Below are positions 34,429 to 42,376 of a DNA stretch of 64,000 nt, piece after piece. The stretch is taken from assembly GCA_964653285.1 (NCBI GenBank), contig CAZZEX010000016.1:4213-68212 (forward strand), given 5' to 3'. The translations under genes were made by a program, and so were the position numbers. The stretch is from CAZZEX01 sp964653285. Its GTDB lineage: Bacteria > Chloroflexota > Anaerolineae > B4-G1. The notes under the pieces were generated by a model that worked only from the letters and a program-made list of their open reading frames with translations, was not told the DNA's origin and did no database searches. Each line of letters starts with the position of its first letter. Position 1 is the stretch's first letter.

Positions 34429-34529
34429 AAATCTCAGGTGAGAGAGGAGGTGAGTGTATAGCGAAAGTGCTTTTGTATTCCCCTATTGAACGACAAATCA
34501 CATCCCGTTAATCTAAGAGGAGGAGAAAA

Positions 34530-37061
34530 ATGCGCAAGTTGCTGTTAGTAAGTATGAGTCTGTTGACAGTGGTGACGCTGTTGGCGGCCTGCGGCCCCAA
34601 GCCGACCGAGGCTCCCACGGAGGCCCCCCCTGCTGCGACGGAAGCCCCCGCCGCCCCGGCTGAGGCTTTCAAGGTCGGCATGGTCACCGACATGGGCGGG
34701 ATTGACGACAAGTCCTTCAACGCCACCTCCTGGCATGGCATGGAAATGGCCAAGGAGGAATTAGGTGTTGACGTCGCCTATCTCGAATCGCAGCAGCAGA
34801 CCGACTACGCGGTCAACATCACCCAGTTCCTGGACCAGGACTACAACATGATCGTCACCGTCGGCTTCCTGCTGGGTGAGGACACCGCGACGTTCGCCCA
34901 GCAGAACCCCGACACGAACTTCGCCATCGTGGACTATGCCTACGACCCGACCATCCCCAACGTGCTGGGTCTGACCTTCGCCACCGACGAGGCGGCCTTT
35001 ATGGCCGGGTATCTGGCGGCCGGGATGAGCAAGACCGGCAAGGTAGGCACCTTCGGCGGCATCGAGATCCCGTCGGTCACCATCTTCATGGTGGGTTTCA
35101 AAGGCGGCGTGGATTACTACAACGAGAAGCACGGGACAGACGTCGAGGTGCTGGGTATGGACCTGTTCGTCGGCAACTTCGAGTCGACCGACGACGGCCG
35201 TCGCGCGGGTGAGGACCTGATCTCCGAGGGCGCGGACGTCGTCATGCCGGTGGCCGGCCCGGTGGGTCTGGGCACCGCCGCCGCAGTCAAGGATAACCCC
35301 GGCACGATGCTCATCGGCGTGGACACCGACTGGTGTGTCAGCGCGGCGGAGTACTGCGACGTCACCCTGACCAGCGTTTTGAAGAACATGGATGTGGCGG
35401 TGCGGGACGCCGTCAAGGCGAGCCAGGAAGGAACCTTCAAGGGCGGCGTCTACATCGGCACGCTGGATAACGCTGGGGTCGGCATCACCGACTTCCACGA
35501 GTTTGATAGCGAGGTACCGGACGACCTGAAGGCGGAACTGGACGAGATTGGCCAGGGGATCATCGCCGGCACCATCAGCACTGGCTGGGGTGTGGCAGAG
35601 GCACCCGCAGAAGAAGTCGAGCCTCTGATCATCGGCACGACCGACTCCGTCACCGACCTCGACCCGGCTCAGTCCTACGACTTCCACACCTGGGAGATCC
35701 ACCACAACACGATGGACACACTCCTGACCTACATCCCCGGCACGACTGAACTCCAGCCCGGGTTGGCAGAGTCCTACGAGGTCAGCGATGACGGGTTGGA
35801 GTACACCTTCAAACTGCGTGAGGGACTGAAGTTCCCCGACGGCAATACCTTCAACGCCGACGCGGTGGTATGGTCCATCAACCGCGTGATGCGGCTGGAG
35901 GGCGACCCCAACTGGCTGGTGACTTCCTTCGTGGACCACGTCGAGAAGGTGGGCGAATATACCGTCAAATTCGTTCTAGCGGACGCAGTGGGCTTCTTCC
36001 CACTGTTGATCGCTACCCAGCCCTACTCCGTCATCAGCCCAGAGTGCTACCCGGAGAACGAGTTCGACGTGGACAGCACCTGCGGTGGCATCGGCCCATA
36101 CGTGATCAAGCGCTGGGAGCGAGACGTGGAGATGGAACTGGAAGCCAACCCCGATTACTACGGCACACCACCGGCCTATCCAGAGATCATCGTGCGCTAC
36201 TTCGCCGACTCCACCGCCATGCGGCTGGCCTTCGAAGCGGGCGACATTGACATCGCCTGGAAGACGCTGACTCCGTCCGACTACGACGACTTCCGCGACA
36301 ACGCCGACTACAACATGTACGAAGGGTCCGGCCCCTACATCCGCTACATCTGCTTCAACGCCACCACCGAGCCCTTCGACAACCCGAAGGTCCGTCAGGC
36401 TCTCTCCCTGGCCATTGACCGTGACGCCATCTCTGACGTCGTCTTCCAGGGCACGCATCAGAACCTGTACAGCATGGTGCCGGCCGGGATGTTCGGTCAC
36501 GTTGACGCCTTCCCCGATCGAGACCTGGAGCAGGCCAAAGCGCTCCTGGCCGAGGCGGGCTTCGACGAGGGCAACCCGCTGGTGATGGACTTCTGGTGGA
36601 CGCCCGACCACTACGGCCCGACCGAGGGTGACGTGGCGTCTGTAATCAAGCAGGCGTTTGAAGAGACCGGCGTGGTCCAGGTCAACCTGCAATCCGCCGA
36701 GTGGGCTACCTACACCGACTACTTCGGCCCCGGCACGATGCCCACTTTCCTGCTGGGCTGGTACCCCGACTACCTGGACCCCGATAACTACACCTCCGCC
36801 TTCGCCGAGTGCGGTACCTCGGACGACCTGGGCATCTTCTACTGCAGCGACCAGATGGACGATCTGTTGCACAGAGCACGGCTCTCCACCGACATGGATG
36901 AGCGAGCAGACCTGTACAAGCAGGTACAGGAACTGTGGACCACCGAGGCTCCGACCATCCCCTTTACCCAGGGGCTGCTGCTCGTCGTGACCCAGAAGAA
37001 TGTCAGCGGGGTCACCCTGGACCCGACACTGTTCTTGCACTACTTCACACTGAGCAAGTAG
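34530..37061 (+). CDS. Lipoprotein fusing a BMP/PnrA nucleoside-binding domain to a family-5 (peptide) solute-binding domain
   Basis: An 843-residue chimera of two unrelated ABC binding proteins. A lipoprotein signal (LLAAC) and Ala/Pro/Glu-rich tether precede a complete BMP domain at about 46-355 (FKVGMVTDMGGIDDKSFN, IVTVGFLLGED, LIGVDTDW). A linker VAEAPAEEVEP then leads into a complete SBP_bac_5 domain at about 372-843 (TTDSVTDLDPAQSYDFHTWE, VRQALSLAIDRDAI). Neither domain is truncated. The linker resembles the AEAPAE tether after a lipobox, so a deletion between two similar tethers may have joined the genes. AGGAGGAG precedes the ATG; a DppB-like permease follows. Confidence 0.93.
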   Translation: MRKLLLVSMSLLTVVTLLAACGPKPTEAPTEAPPAATEAPAAPAEAFKVGMVTDMGGIDDKSFNATSWHGMEMAKEELGVDVAYLESQQQTDYAVNITQFLDQDYNMIVTVGFLLGEDTATFAQQNPDTNFAIVDYAYDPTIPNVLGLTFATDEAAFMAGYLAAGMSKTGKVGTFGGIEIPSVTIFMVGFKGGVDYYNEKHGTDVEVLGMDLFVGNFESTDDGRRAGEDLISEGADVVMPVAGPVGLGTAAAVKDNPGTMLIGVDTDWCVSAAEYCDVTLTSVLKNMDVAVRDAVKASQEGTFKGGVYIGTLDNAGVGITDFHEFDSEVPDDLKAELDEIGQGIIAGTISTGWGVAEAPAEEVEPLIIGTTDSVTDLDPAQSYDFHTWEIHHNTMDTLLTYIPGTTELQPGLAESYEVSDDGLEYTFKLREGLKFPDGNTFNADAVVWSINRVMRLEGDPNWLVTSFVDHVEKVGEYTVKFVLADAVGFFPLLIATQPYSVISPECYPENEFDVDSTCGGIGPYVIKRWERDVEMELEANPDYYGTPPAYPEIIVRYFADSTAMRLAFEAGDIDIAWKTLTPSDYDDFRDNADYNMYEGSGPYIRYICFNATTEPFDNPKVRQALSLAIDRDAISDVVFQGTHQNLYSMVPAGMFGHVDAFPDRDLEQAKALLAEAGFDEGNPLVMDFWWTPDHYGPTEGDVASVIKQAFEETGVVQVNLQSAEWATYTDYFGPGTMPTFLLGWYPDYLDPDNYTSAFAECGTSDDLGIFYCSDQMDDLLHRARLSTDMDERADLYKQVQELWTTEAPTIPFTQGLLLVVTQKNVSGVTLDPTLFLHYFTLSK

Positions 37062-37096
37062 TAGACAGGGACATTCAACAAGCGTGACACTAGAGT

Positions 37097-37142
37097 GGAG
37101 GGGTTTTGATGGGGCTTTCCCTTCGGAACCCCTCCCTCTTCT
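37097..37142 (+). terminator. Terminator after the fused binding-protein gene
   Basis: Stem GGAGGGGTT (37097-37105) pairs perfectly with AACCCCTCC (37127-37135), followed by CTCTTCT. The long loop contains further possible pairing. Confidence 0.7.
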
Positions 37143-37156
37143 ATGGCATCAAGCCC

Positions 37157-37237
37157 GCATCCTCTCAATAAGTTGGGGGAAGTAAGGCAAATTGCCAATT
37201 TGCCCTACATTGGCCCCAGAATACTGAGACGGTACAT
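37157..37237. mobile_element. MITE family A-like element, divergent copy (81 bp)
   Basis: The ends GCATCCTCTCAATAAG and CCCCAGAATACTGAGACGGTAC align with the MITE-A ends. The interior is a different hairpin (GGCAAATTGCCAATTTGCC). A 9-bp direct repeat ATCAAGCCC flanks it (37148-37156 and 37238-37246). Confidence 0.7.
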
Positions 37238-37313
37238 ATCAAGCCCTAACATGGCGAAAGTCCTTAATCTTCGCTATGTCGGGCAGGCTGAACAAACATA
37301 GGAAGTAGGAACT

Positions 37314-38765
37314 ATGAGTTCACTGCGAGCCTACATCATCACCCGGGTTTTGCTCACAATCCCGATGGTACTTATTCTGCTCATCATGATCTTTGTCCTG
37401 CTGCGGATCATGCCGGGCGATCCGATCAAGGCCGCGATGCGGCCCGGCGTGCCAGAGGAGTACCTGGACCAGATTCGACACGCCCAGGGGTTGGACCGGC
37501 CCATGGTGATCAACTTACGCGGCAGTTGGGCCACGATGGAGGAGCCGGTGGTAGTGCTGTACAGCGAACACGATCCCACCAGTCCGCCGGTGATGCTGGC
37601 CCTGGAGGGGGAGCGGTTGCCCATCACCGACCGCTTCACCGAGGAGGGAGATGACTGGCTACGCATCTCTATTGACAAAGACGCGCAGGTCTGGGTGGAT
37701 AAAGAGAAACTGACCTGGCTGCGGCGGGTGGAGTTTCACTTTGCGCCGGTTGAAGATGCCGGGAACGCCCCCACCGAGGGAGATTGGGAACAAGTGACCA
37801 TGCTCCAGGGCGGGCTAGAGGGATGGGCACCCACCAAGACATTCCAGATCCACGTCAATCCCTTCGACAGCCAGTTCTTCAACTACCTGTGGGGACTGAT
37901 CACACGCTTCGATTTGGGCAAGTCGGTCACGCTGCGGGGCCGCCCTGTGGCGGCTGACCTGGTGCTCAAGCTCCCGGCCACCGTCGAACTCAGCATCTTT
38001 GGCATGCTGGTTGCCACGGTAGTAGGAGTATTCACCGGCGCTTATGCTGCTCAAAAACGCCGCAGCGCTGCCGATTACTCTCTGCGCATCTACAGCATCG
38101 TCGCCTACGCCATCCCCGTCTTTTGGCTGGGGTTGATGTTCCAACTCATCTTTAGCGTTTGGCTGGGTTGGTTCCCCGTCACCGATCGCATTGATACTCA
38201 ACTCCGCCCCGAGACCATCGCCCAAGTCTTTAATCTGGCGCAGCGATTCACCAGCCCGACGGGCGAGAAAGTCGTCGCCTTTAGCGATTTCCTCTCCAAT
38301 TTCTACATCTTTAGCACCATCGTCACCGGCCAGTGGAAGAGCCTGCTGAACGCCCTGTTACACCTGACACTTCCTGCGTTGACGTTGGGCCTTTACCTCT
38401 CCGGTATCTTTACCCGTCTCACGCGGGCCAATATGCTCGACGTGCTGCAGCAGGACTTCGTCACTGCAGCCCGCGCCCGTGGTCTCCCGGAGAAAGTGGT
38501 CGTCTATAAACACGCGCTGCTCAATGCCTTCATTCCCATTCTCACGATGTTCGGTATGCAATTCGCGCTCATGCTGGCCGGCGCCGTGCTGACGGAGACG
38601 ACCTTCAACTGGCCGGGGATGGGCCTGTTCCTGGTGAACCGCATCTACGATCGGGACTTCCCCGCCATCCAGGGCACGGTGGTCTTCATCGCCCTGTTCG
38701 TCGCGACGGTCAGTCTGATCGTAGACATCATCTACGCCCGCATTGACCCACGGGTGCGGTATTAG
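37314..38765 (+). CDS. Peptide-type ABC transporter permease (DppB-like) with an outer-domain insert
   Basis: A 483-residue DppB/OppB-family permease. TM1 and the RIMPGDPIKAAM motif are at the N-terminus. The C-terminal core has the VTAARARGLPEKVVVYKHALLNA coupling loop. Between TM1 and TM2 is an unusual insert of about 115 residues (about 62-180), predicted outside the membrane. It follows the fused binding protein, which carries a peptide-binding half. DppC and the Dpp ATPases are missing downstream, where an insertion remnant and a broken asd gene lie, so the transporter is incomplete in this locus. Confidence 0.9.
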   Translation: MSSLRAYIITRVLLTIPMVLILLIMIFVLLRIMPGDPIKAAMRPGVPEEYLDQIRHAQGLDRPMVINLRGSWATMEEPVVVLYSEHDPTSPPVMLALEGERLPITDRFTEEGDDWLRISIDKDAQVWVDKEKLTWLRRVEFHFAPVEDAGNAPTEGDWEQVTMLQGGLEGWAPTKTFQIHVNPFDSQFFNYLWGLITRFDLGKSVTLRGRPVAADLVLKLPATVELSIFGMLVATVVGVFTGAYAAQKRRSAADYSLRIYSIVAYAIPVFWLGLMFQLIFSVWLGWFPVTDRIDTQLRPETIAQVFNLAQRFTSPTGEKVVAFSDFLSNFYIFSTIVTGQWKSLLNALLHLTLPALTLGLYLSGIFTRLTRANMLDVLQQDFVTAARARGLPEKVVVYKHALLNAFIPILTMFGMQFALMLAGAVLTETTFNWPGMGLFLVNRIYDRDFPAIQGTVVFIALFVATVSLIVDIIYARIDPRVRY

Positions 38766-38809
38766 AATAGGGAGCATAAATGATTTTTCCTCCTGGTAAG
38801 AGGGAGTGA

Positions 38810-39239
38810 GTGCGTCATTTGAATCGCGTAGACACATCGCTGGCGGATCCTTAACAATTGGCTATTCTGTGGCATAACTGTCTCTATCAATATCTGGGGG
38901 GAGGCTTTGATGCCACGACTTACACTGCAACCGGATAGCGAGAACGGCTTCGTCTGGGTCACGCTGGATGGGCAAAGGCTCGCCCCCCTGCGAGACGGCG
39001 ACCGTGAGGGGCTGAGGGTTATCACGACCTGGTTGGTAGACAGCCAGATCATCAACGCCGAAGAAGCCGCGGCGGTGCAAGGTGTGACGTCCCGGCATGC
39101 AGGCAGCCTACGAGCGCTACTGCGTCGTCCTCAACCAACGGGACATCCGTGTCCCTATGGATGACGGTGAGCCGTGGCGCTTGCTGTTTACCTATCACTT
39201 GGATACTCCGTCGTCTTCTGCGCAATTCAAATGACGCAC
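38810..39239. mobile_element. 430-bp insertion-sequence remnant with 23-bp terminal inverted repeats
   Basis: GTGCGTCATTTGAATCGCGTAGA at the left end is matched in inverted orientation at 39217-39239 with two mismatches out of 23. The element encloses a frameshifted N-terminal transposase-like frame and nothing else. I could not identify a clean target duplication. Confidence 0.75.
38910..39234 (+). pseudogene. Frameshifted N-terminal fragment of a transposase-like protein
   Basis: GGGGGAGG precedes an ATG at 38910. The frame (MPRLTLQPDSENGFVWVTL) continues to a putative helix-turn-helix around NAEEAAAVQGVTSR, then loses frame near 39100. It resumes as QAAYERYCVVLNQRDIRVP in another frame and stops inside the right inverted repeat. 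No catalytic DDE region remains. The family is not recognised; the call rests on the inverted repeats and the helix-turn-helix pattern. Confidence 0.5.
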
Positions 39240-39244
39240 CGTGA

Positions 39245-39613
39245 GGATGGAAAATCATCCCGCCTGCCATTGGTGAGATGGTTGTCAGCTCTTTGGAGCC
39301 GGGTCTTCCGGTCCGGCTCGTCTTTTCGGCGCTGCCGTCCACCGTCGCACGAGAGGTCGAGCCGCGCTTCGCCCAGGCGGACTACGCCGTCTGTTCGAAC
39401 GCATCGTCGTACCGTATCTTTTCAAAAAGCTGGGGCGAAAGTAGGTCGGATTTGCTATCCGACCCTATGGCGGTTAGCAAAACCGCCCTACGCTGCCCCT
39501 GCCCCAAGATATTGAGAAGATACCTTTCCGTCGTCCACAACACCTTGCGCGGCGCGGCCAGCGGCTCCGTCCTCAACGCAGAGTTACTCGTGGCTGAGGG
39601 ATACATCAAGTGA
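39245..39613 (+). pseudogene. asd: Aspartate-semialdehyde dehydrogenase remnant split by a MITE
   Basis: The left piece (IIPPAIGEMVVSSLEPG, LVFSALPSTVAREVEPRF, CSNASSYR) matches the coenzyme-binding part of archaeal-type Asd. The right piece (VVHNTLRGAASGSVLNAELL) is its C-terminal helix. The central catalytic two-thirds, including the active-site Cys, is absent and a MITE-A copy sits at the join. The frame stays open through the MITE, so a 110-residue hybrid peptide could be made but cannot be an enzyme. Its left side abuts the insertion-sequence remnant. Confidence 0.85.
39414..39523. mobile_element. MITE family A, copy 2 (110 bp)
   Basis: Ends GTATCTTTTCAA and TTGAGAAGATAC; internal hairpins are identical to copy 1 with few substitutions. 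There is no target duplication, consistent with a deletion of adjacent asd sequence after or during insertion. Confidence 0.88.
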
Positions 39614-39638
39614 AGCAGTCTAACCAGGAGGCTTCCCA

Positions 39639-40595
39639 GTGAACATTCTCGTAACAGGAGCAGCAGGCTTCATTGGGTCTCATTTAGCGGAGCGATTGGT
39701 TGACTTGGGCCATTCTGTGCGAGGACTGGATTGCTTTACAGATTACTACGCAAGAGCGCTCAAGGAACTCAACGCAAGTCAGATAAAAGACAAGGGCGTC
39801 GTATTCCTGTCCCTCGATTTGGCAGAGGATGACCTCAGTTCAGCCGTCAGAGATGTCGGAATCGTATACCACGTGGCCGCACAGCCTGGGATATCTGTCA
39901 CGACCACGTTTGAGACTTATGTGAAAAACAACATCACGGCAACGTACCGGCTGTTGGAGGCTGTAAAGCAATCCCCTTCGTTTGGGGGGTTCATCAACAT
40001 CTCCACGTCATCCGTCTACGGAGCCGACGCCACTGGGGATGAGACGACGGAGCCCAAGCCCACGTCATATTACGGTGTTACCAAACTCGCCGCAGAACAG
40101 CTCGTGCTTGCGTACACGCGAGATCAAGGGTTGCCGGCCTGTTCGTTGCGGCTGTTCTCCGTGTATGGCCCGCGCGAGCGACCGGAGAAGCTGTACTTTA
40201 GGCTGATTCGCTGCATTCTCGAAGACAGAGAATTCCCGCTGTTCGAAGGCAGCGAACACCACCTGCGAAGTTACACTTATGTTGGGGATGCCATAGATGG
40301 ACTGGTGGCAGCCCTGGATAACTTTGACAGGTGCATCGGCAAGATTTTCAACATCGGGACAGACGTCACTCTCACCACAGAAGAGGGGATGAGGACTGTG
40401 GAGGAGGTCATCGGCAAACCTGCCAAGATAACAAGAGTTCCCAGGAGAGCGGGAGATCAGCAAAAGACACACGCCAATATCGAAAAGGCGCGCCGGCTGT
40501 TGGGCTATAACCCGACGACCACGTTACAGGAAGGTTTGGAGCAAGAGGTTGAGTGGTACAAGCAGCACATTCTTGGGAAGATAGACTTCCAGTGA
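39639..40595 (+). CDS. NAD-dependent sugar-nucleotide epimerase/dehydratase
   Basis: A 318-residue extended SDR protein: NAD-binding TGAAGFIGSHLAERL at residue 7, the STSSVYG serine region and the catalytic YYGVTKLAAEQL Tyr-x3-Lys. The late VGDAIDGL and FNIGTDVTLT blocks match UDP-glucose 4-epimerase/UDP-glucuronate epimerase relatives. Exact substrate unknown. GTG start with AGGAGG 7 bases upstream. GC content and style are lower than the neighbouring HAD-like gene, which it overlaps by 4 bases (GTGA). Confidence 0.9.
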   Translation: MNILVTGAAGFIGSHLAERLVDLGHSVRGLDCFTDYYARALKELNASQIKDKGVVFLSLDLAEDDLSSAVRDVGIVYHVAAQPGISVTTTFETYVKNNITATYRLLEAVKQSPSFGGFINISTSSVYGADATGDETTEPKPTSYYGVTKLAAEQLVLAYTRDQGLPACSLRLFSVYGPRERPEKLYFRLIRCILEDREFPLFEGSEHHLRSYTYVGDAIDGLVAALDNFDRCIGKIFNIGTDVTLTTEEGMRTVEEVIGKPAKITRVPRRAGDQQKTHANIEKARRLLGYNPTTTLQEGLEQEVEWYKQHILGKIDFQ

Positions 40596-41395
40596 GAAAC
40601 TATGGCCATACGTCTGTCTATGAATTCCTGGGCGACCTAGTCGTCTACCGCAACCTGGTGCCGGCCGACCCACGACTGCCGCCGCTGGCCGAGATTCGCG
40701 AGCAGGTGGGGTTGCCGGCCGGCGTCATTCCGCGTAAGAGCCAGCCGGAGTATGCCCGCGTGATGGCCTACCTGCTGCGGCGGGCGCGGGCGCTGGACGC
40801 GCCCGGCGCCTCCATTGAGCGGCTGGTCTACGTGGGCGACACGCGGCTGAACGACGGCACCGCGTTTGCCAATATCTGCCGCGTCGGTGGCTTGGCGGGC
40901 CTAGCCTTCATCGGATCTGAGCGGGACGAGCCGGCGCGCGTGGAGGTCGTCGAACAGGAGGATGGAACGCTCTACCTGGTCAACCGCTGGGCGGCGCTGG
41001 CAGACTTTGATGGCTTCTGCCGCGAGCGGGGATTTCCGCTGGACGAGCGCACGGCGGTGATCGTAGACCTGGACAAGACGGCGCTGAGCGCGCGGGGGCG
41101 CAACGATCACGTCATTGACCGGGCGCGAGTCGAGGCGGTGCGCCGCACTGTCGGCGGCTTGCTGGGGGAGGGTTTCGATCCAGTGGGCTTTCGGGCTGCG
41201 TATAATCGCCTCAACCGGCCCGAGTTTCACCCCTTCACCGCCGACAACGAGGTGTCGCTAGCCTGGCGAGAGCGAGGCGCACTCCTCTTTGGCCTCTCGG
41301 ATAAGCCCGACGAGGCCTCCATCCCGACGGACGATCTGGCGGCCCAGGGCTACCAGCCCATCCATCGGGTGGAAACCCACGCCGTAGGCGCATGA
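40592..41395 (+). CDS. HAD-like phosphatase-family protein
   Basis: A 267-residue protein with VIVDLDKTALSARGRND, a DxDxT-like HAD motif I, near residue 155. VYVGDTRLNDGTAFANI near residue 80 resembles a HAD motif IV (GDxxxND). The order is reversed relative to a standard HAD, so either two half-domains are fused or one motif is coincidental. The end (FGLSDKPDEASIPTDDL) looks natural. The GTG start overlaps the epimerase stop. Substrate and activity are unknown. Confidence 0.6.
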   Translation: MRNYGHTSVYEFLGDLVVYRNLVPADPRLPPLAEIREQVGLPAGVIPRKSQPEYARVMAYLLRRARALDAPGASIERLVYVGDTRLNDGTAFANICRVGGLAGLAFIGSERDEPARVEVVEQEDGTLYLVNRWAALADFDGFCRERGFPLDERTAVIVDLDKTALSARGRNDHVIDRARVEAVRRTVGGLLGEGFDPVGFRAAYNRLNRPEFHPFTADNEVSLAWRERGALLFGLSDKPDEASIPTDDLAAQGYQPIHRVETHAVGA

Positions 41396-41501
41396 ACAAT
41401 GAACCAATGAACAATGAACAATGACAAAGCCTGTAGCGGTCGGCAGATTGCTGGTTGGCGAGTCCGCTATTATAACTGAGCGTAGTTTAGGCACGAGGCA
41501 A

Positions 41502-42296
41502 ATGGAGACGAACCGAAAGGAGACCTTCAGTGACGAAGATGCTCGCGCAGCGTGGAATAAAGGTGCCCATGCGTGGGAGGAGTTCGTCGAGTCGGGAGCG
41601 GATTACTATCGCCACGATGTGCACGGACTGGCACTCCTTGCCGTGTGCGAACCGCTCGCAGGGCTGGATGTGCTGGATCTCGGATGCGGACAGGGCTACT
41701 TCTGCCGCGAACTTGCCAGGCGTGGTGCCCGGGTGGTTGCCGTGGATATTGCCGAAGAGCAGATTGCGTATGCGCGGATGCGGGAGGAGCGGGAATATTT
41801 GGGTATTGAATACCACGTGATGAGCGCGGGGGAAGTGAACCGGCACTGGAAGAGTGAGAGTTTTGACCTGGTCACAGCGTGCATGTCGCTCCAGGATATG
41901 GCAGATGTCGGAGCAACTCTGCGGAGTAGTTTCGACGTTTTGCGAGTGGGGGGACGGATGGCCTTGTCGGTGCCGCATCCGTGCACTGATACGCCTTTCC
42001 GCGAATGGGAGTCGAACGAGACGGGCAAAAAAGGGCCCCTGAAGATTGATCGCTATTTCGAATCCGGGCCTACGGTGTGCCACTGGAGGATGGGACGCCT
42101 CATCTACCATTGGGACACTCCGTACTGGCGGTATACGCTGGCGGAGTGGAGCGAGTTGATTGCGAAGGCGAGATTTCTGATCCGGCGTATGTATGAGCCG
42201 CGTCCGACGGTGGAACAGGTGGAGCGCAATCCGTACATTGAGGATTCTTACAGATTGCCTTGCTTCTTGATCTTTGACCTTGTCAAACTGGAGTAG
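41502..42296 (+). CDS. Class I SAM-dependent methyltransferase
   Basis: A 264-residue enzyme with motif I VLDLGCGQGYFCRELARRG, the acidic VVAVDIAEEQI loop and the post-I segment SFDLVTACMSLQDM. The C-terminal half, with the PHPCTDTPF segment, is typical of small-molecule methyltransferases of the UbiG/Methyltransf_11 type. The ATG at 41502 is chosen because GAGG lies 4 bases upstream; the longer frame from 41421 starts in an AATGAAC repeat. Substrate not identifiable. Confidence 0.87.
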   Translation: METNRKETFSDEDARAAWNKGAHAWEEFVESGADYYRHDVHGLALLAVCEPLAGLDVLDLGCGQGYFCRELARRGARVVAVDIAEEQIAYARMREEREYLGIEYHVMSAGEVNRHWKSESFDLVTACMSLQDMADVGATLRSSFDVLRVGGRMALSVPHPCTDTPFREWESNETGKKGPLKIDRYFESGPTVCHWRMGRLIYHWDTPYWRYTLAEWSELIAKARFLIRRMYEPRPTVEQVERNPYIEDSYRLPCFLIFDLVKLE

Positions 42297-42376
42297 TCCT
42301 GCGTCTGATCTCACCGAAGCCGGCAGGCACTGCGCGAGGCTGGATGATTATCTGGAGGGAGGCACTTGTTTGCCCT

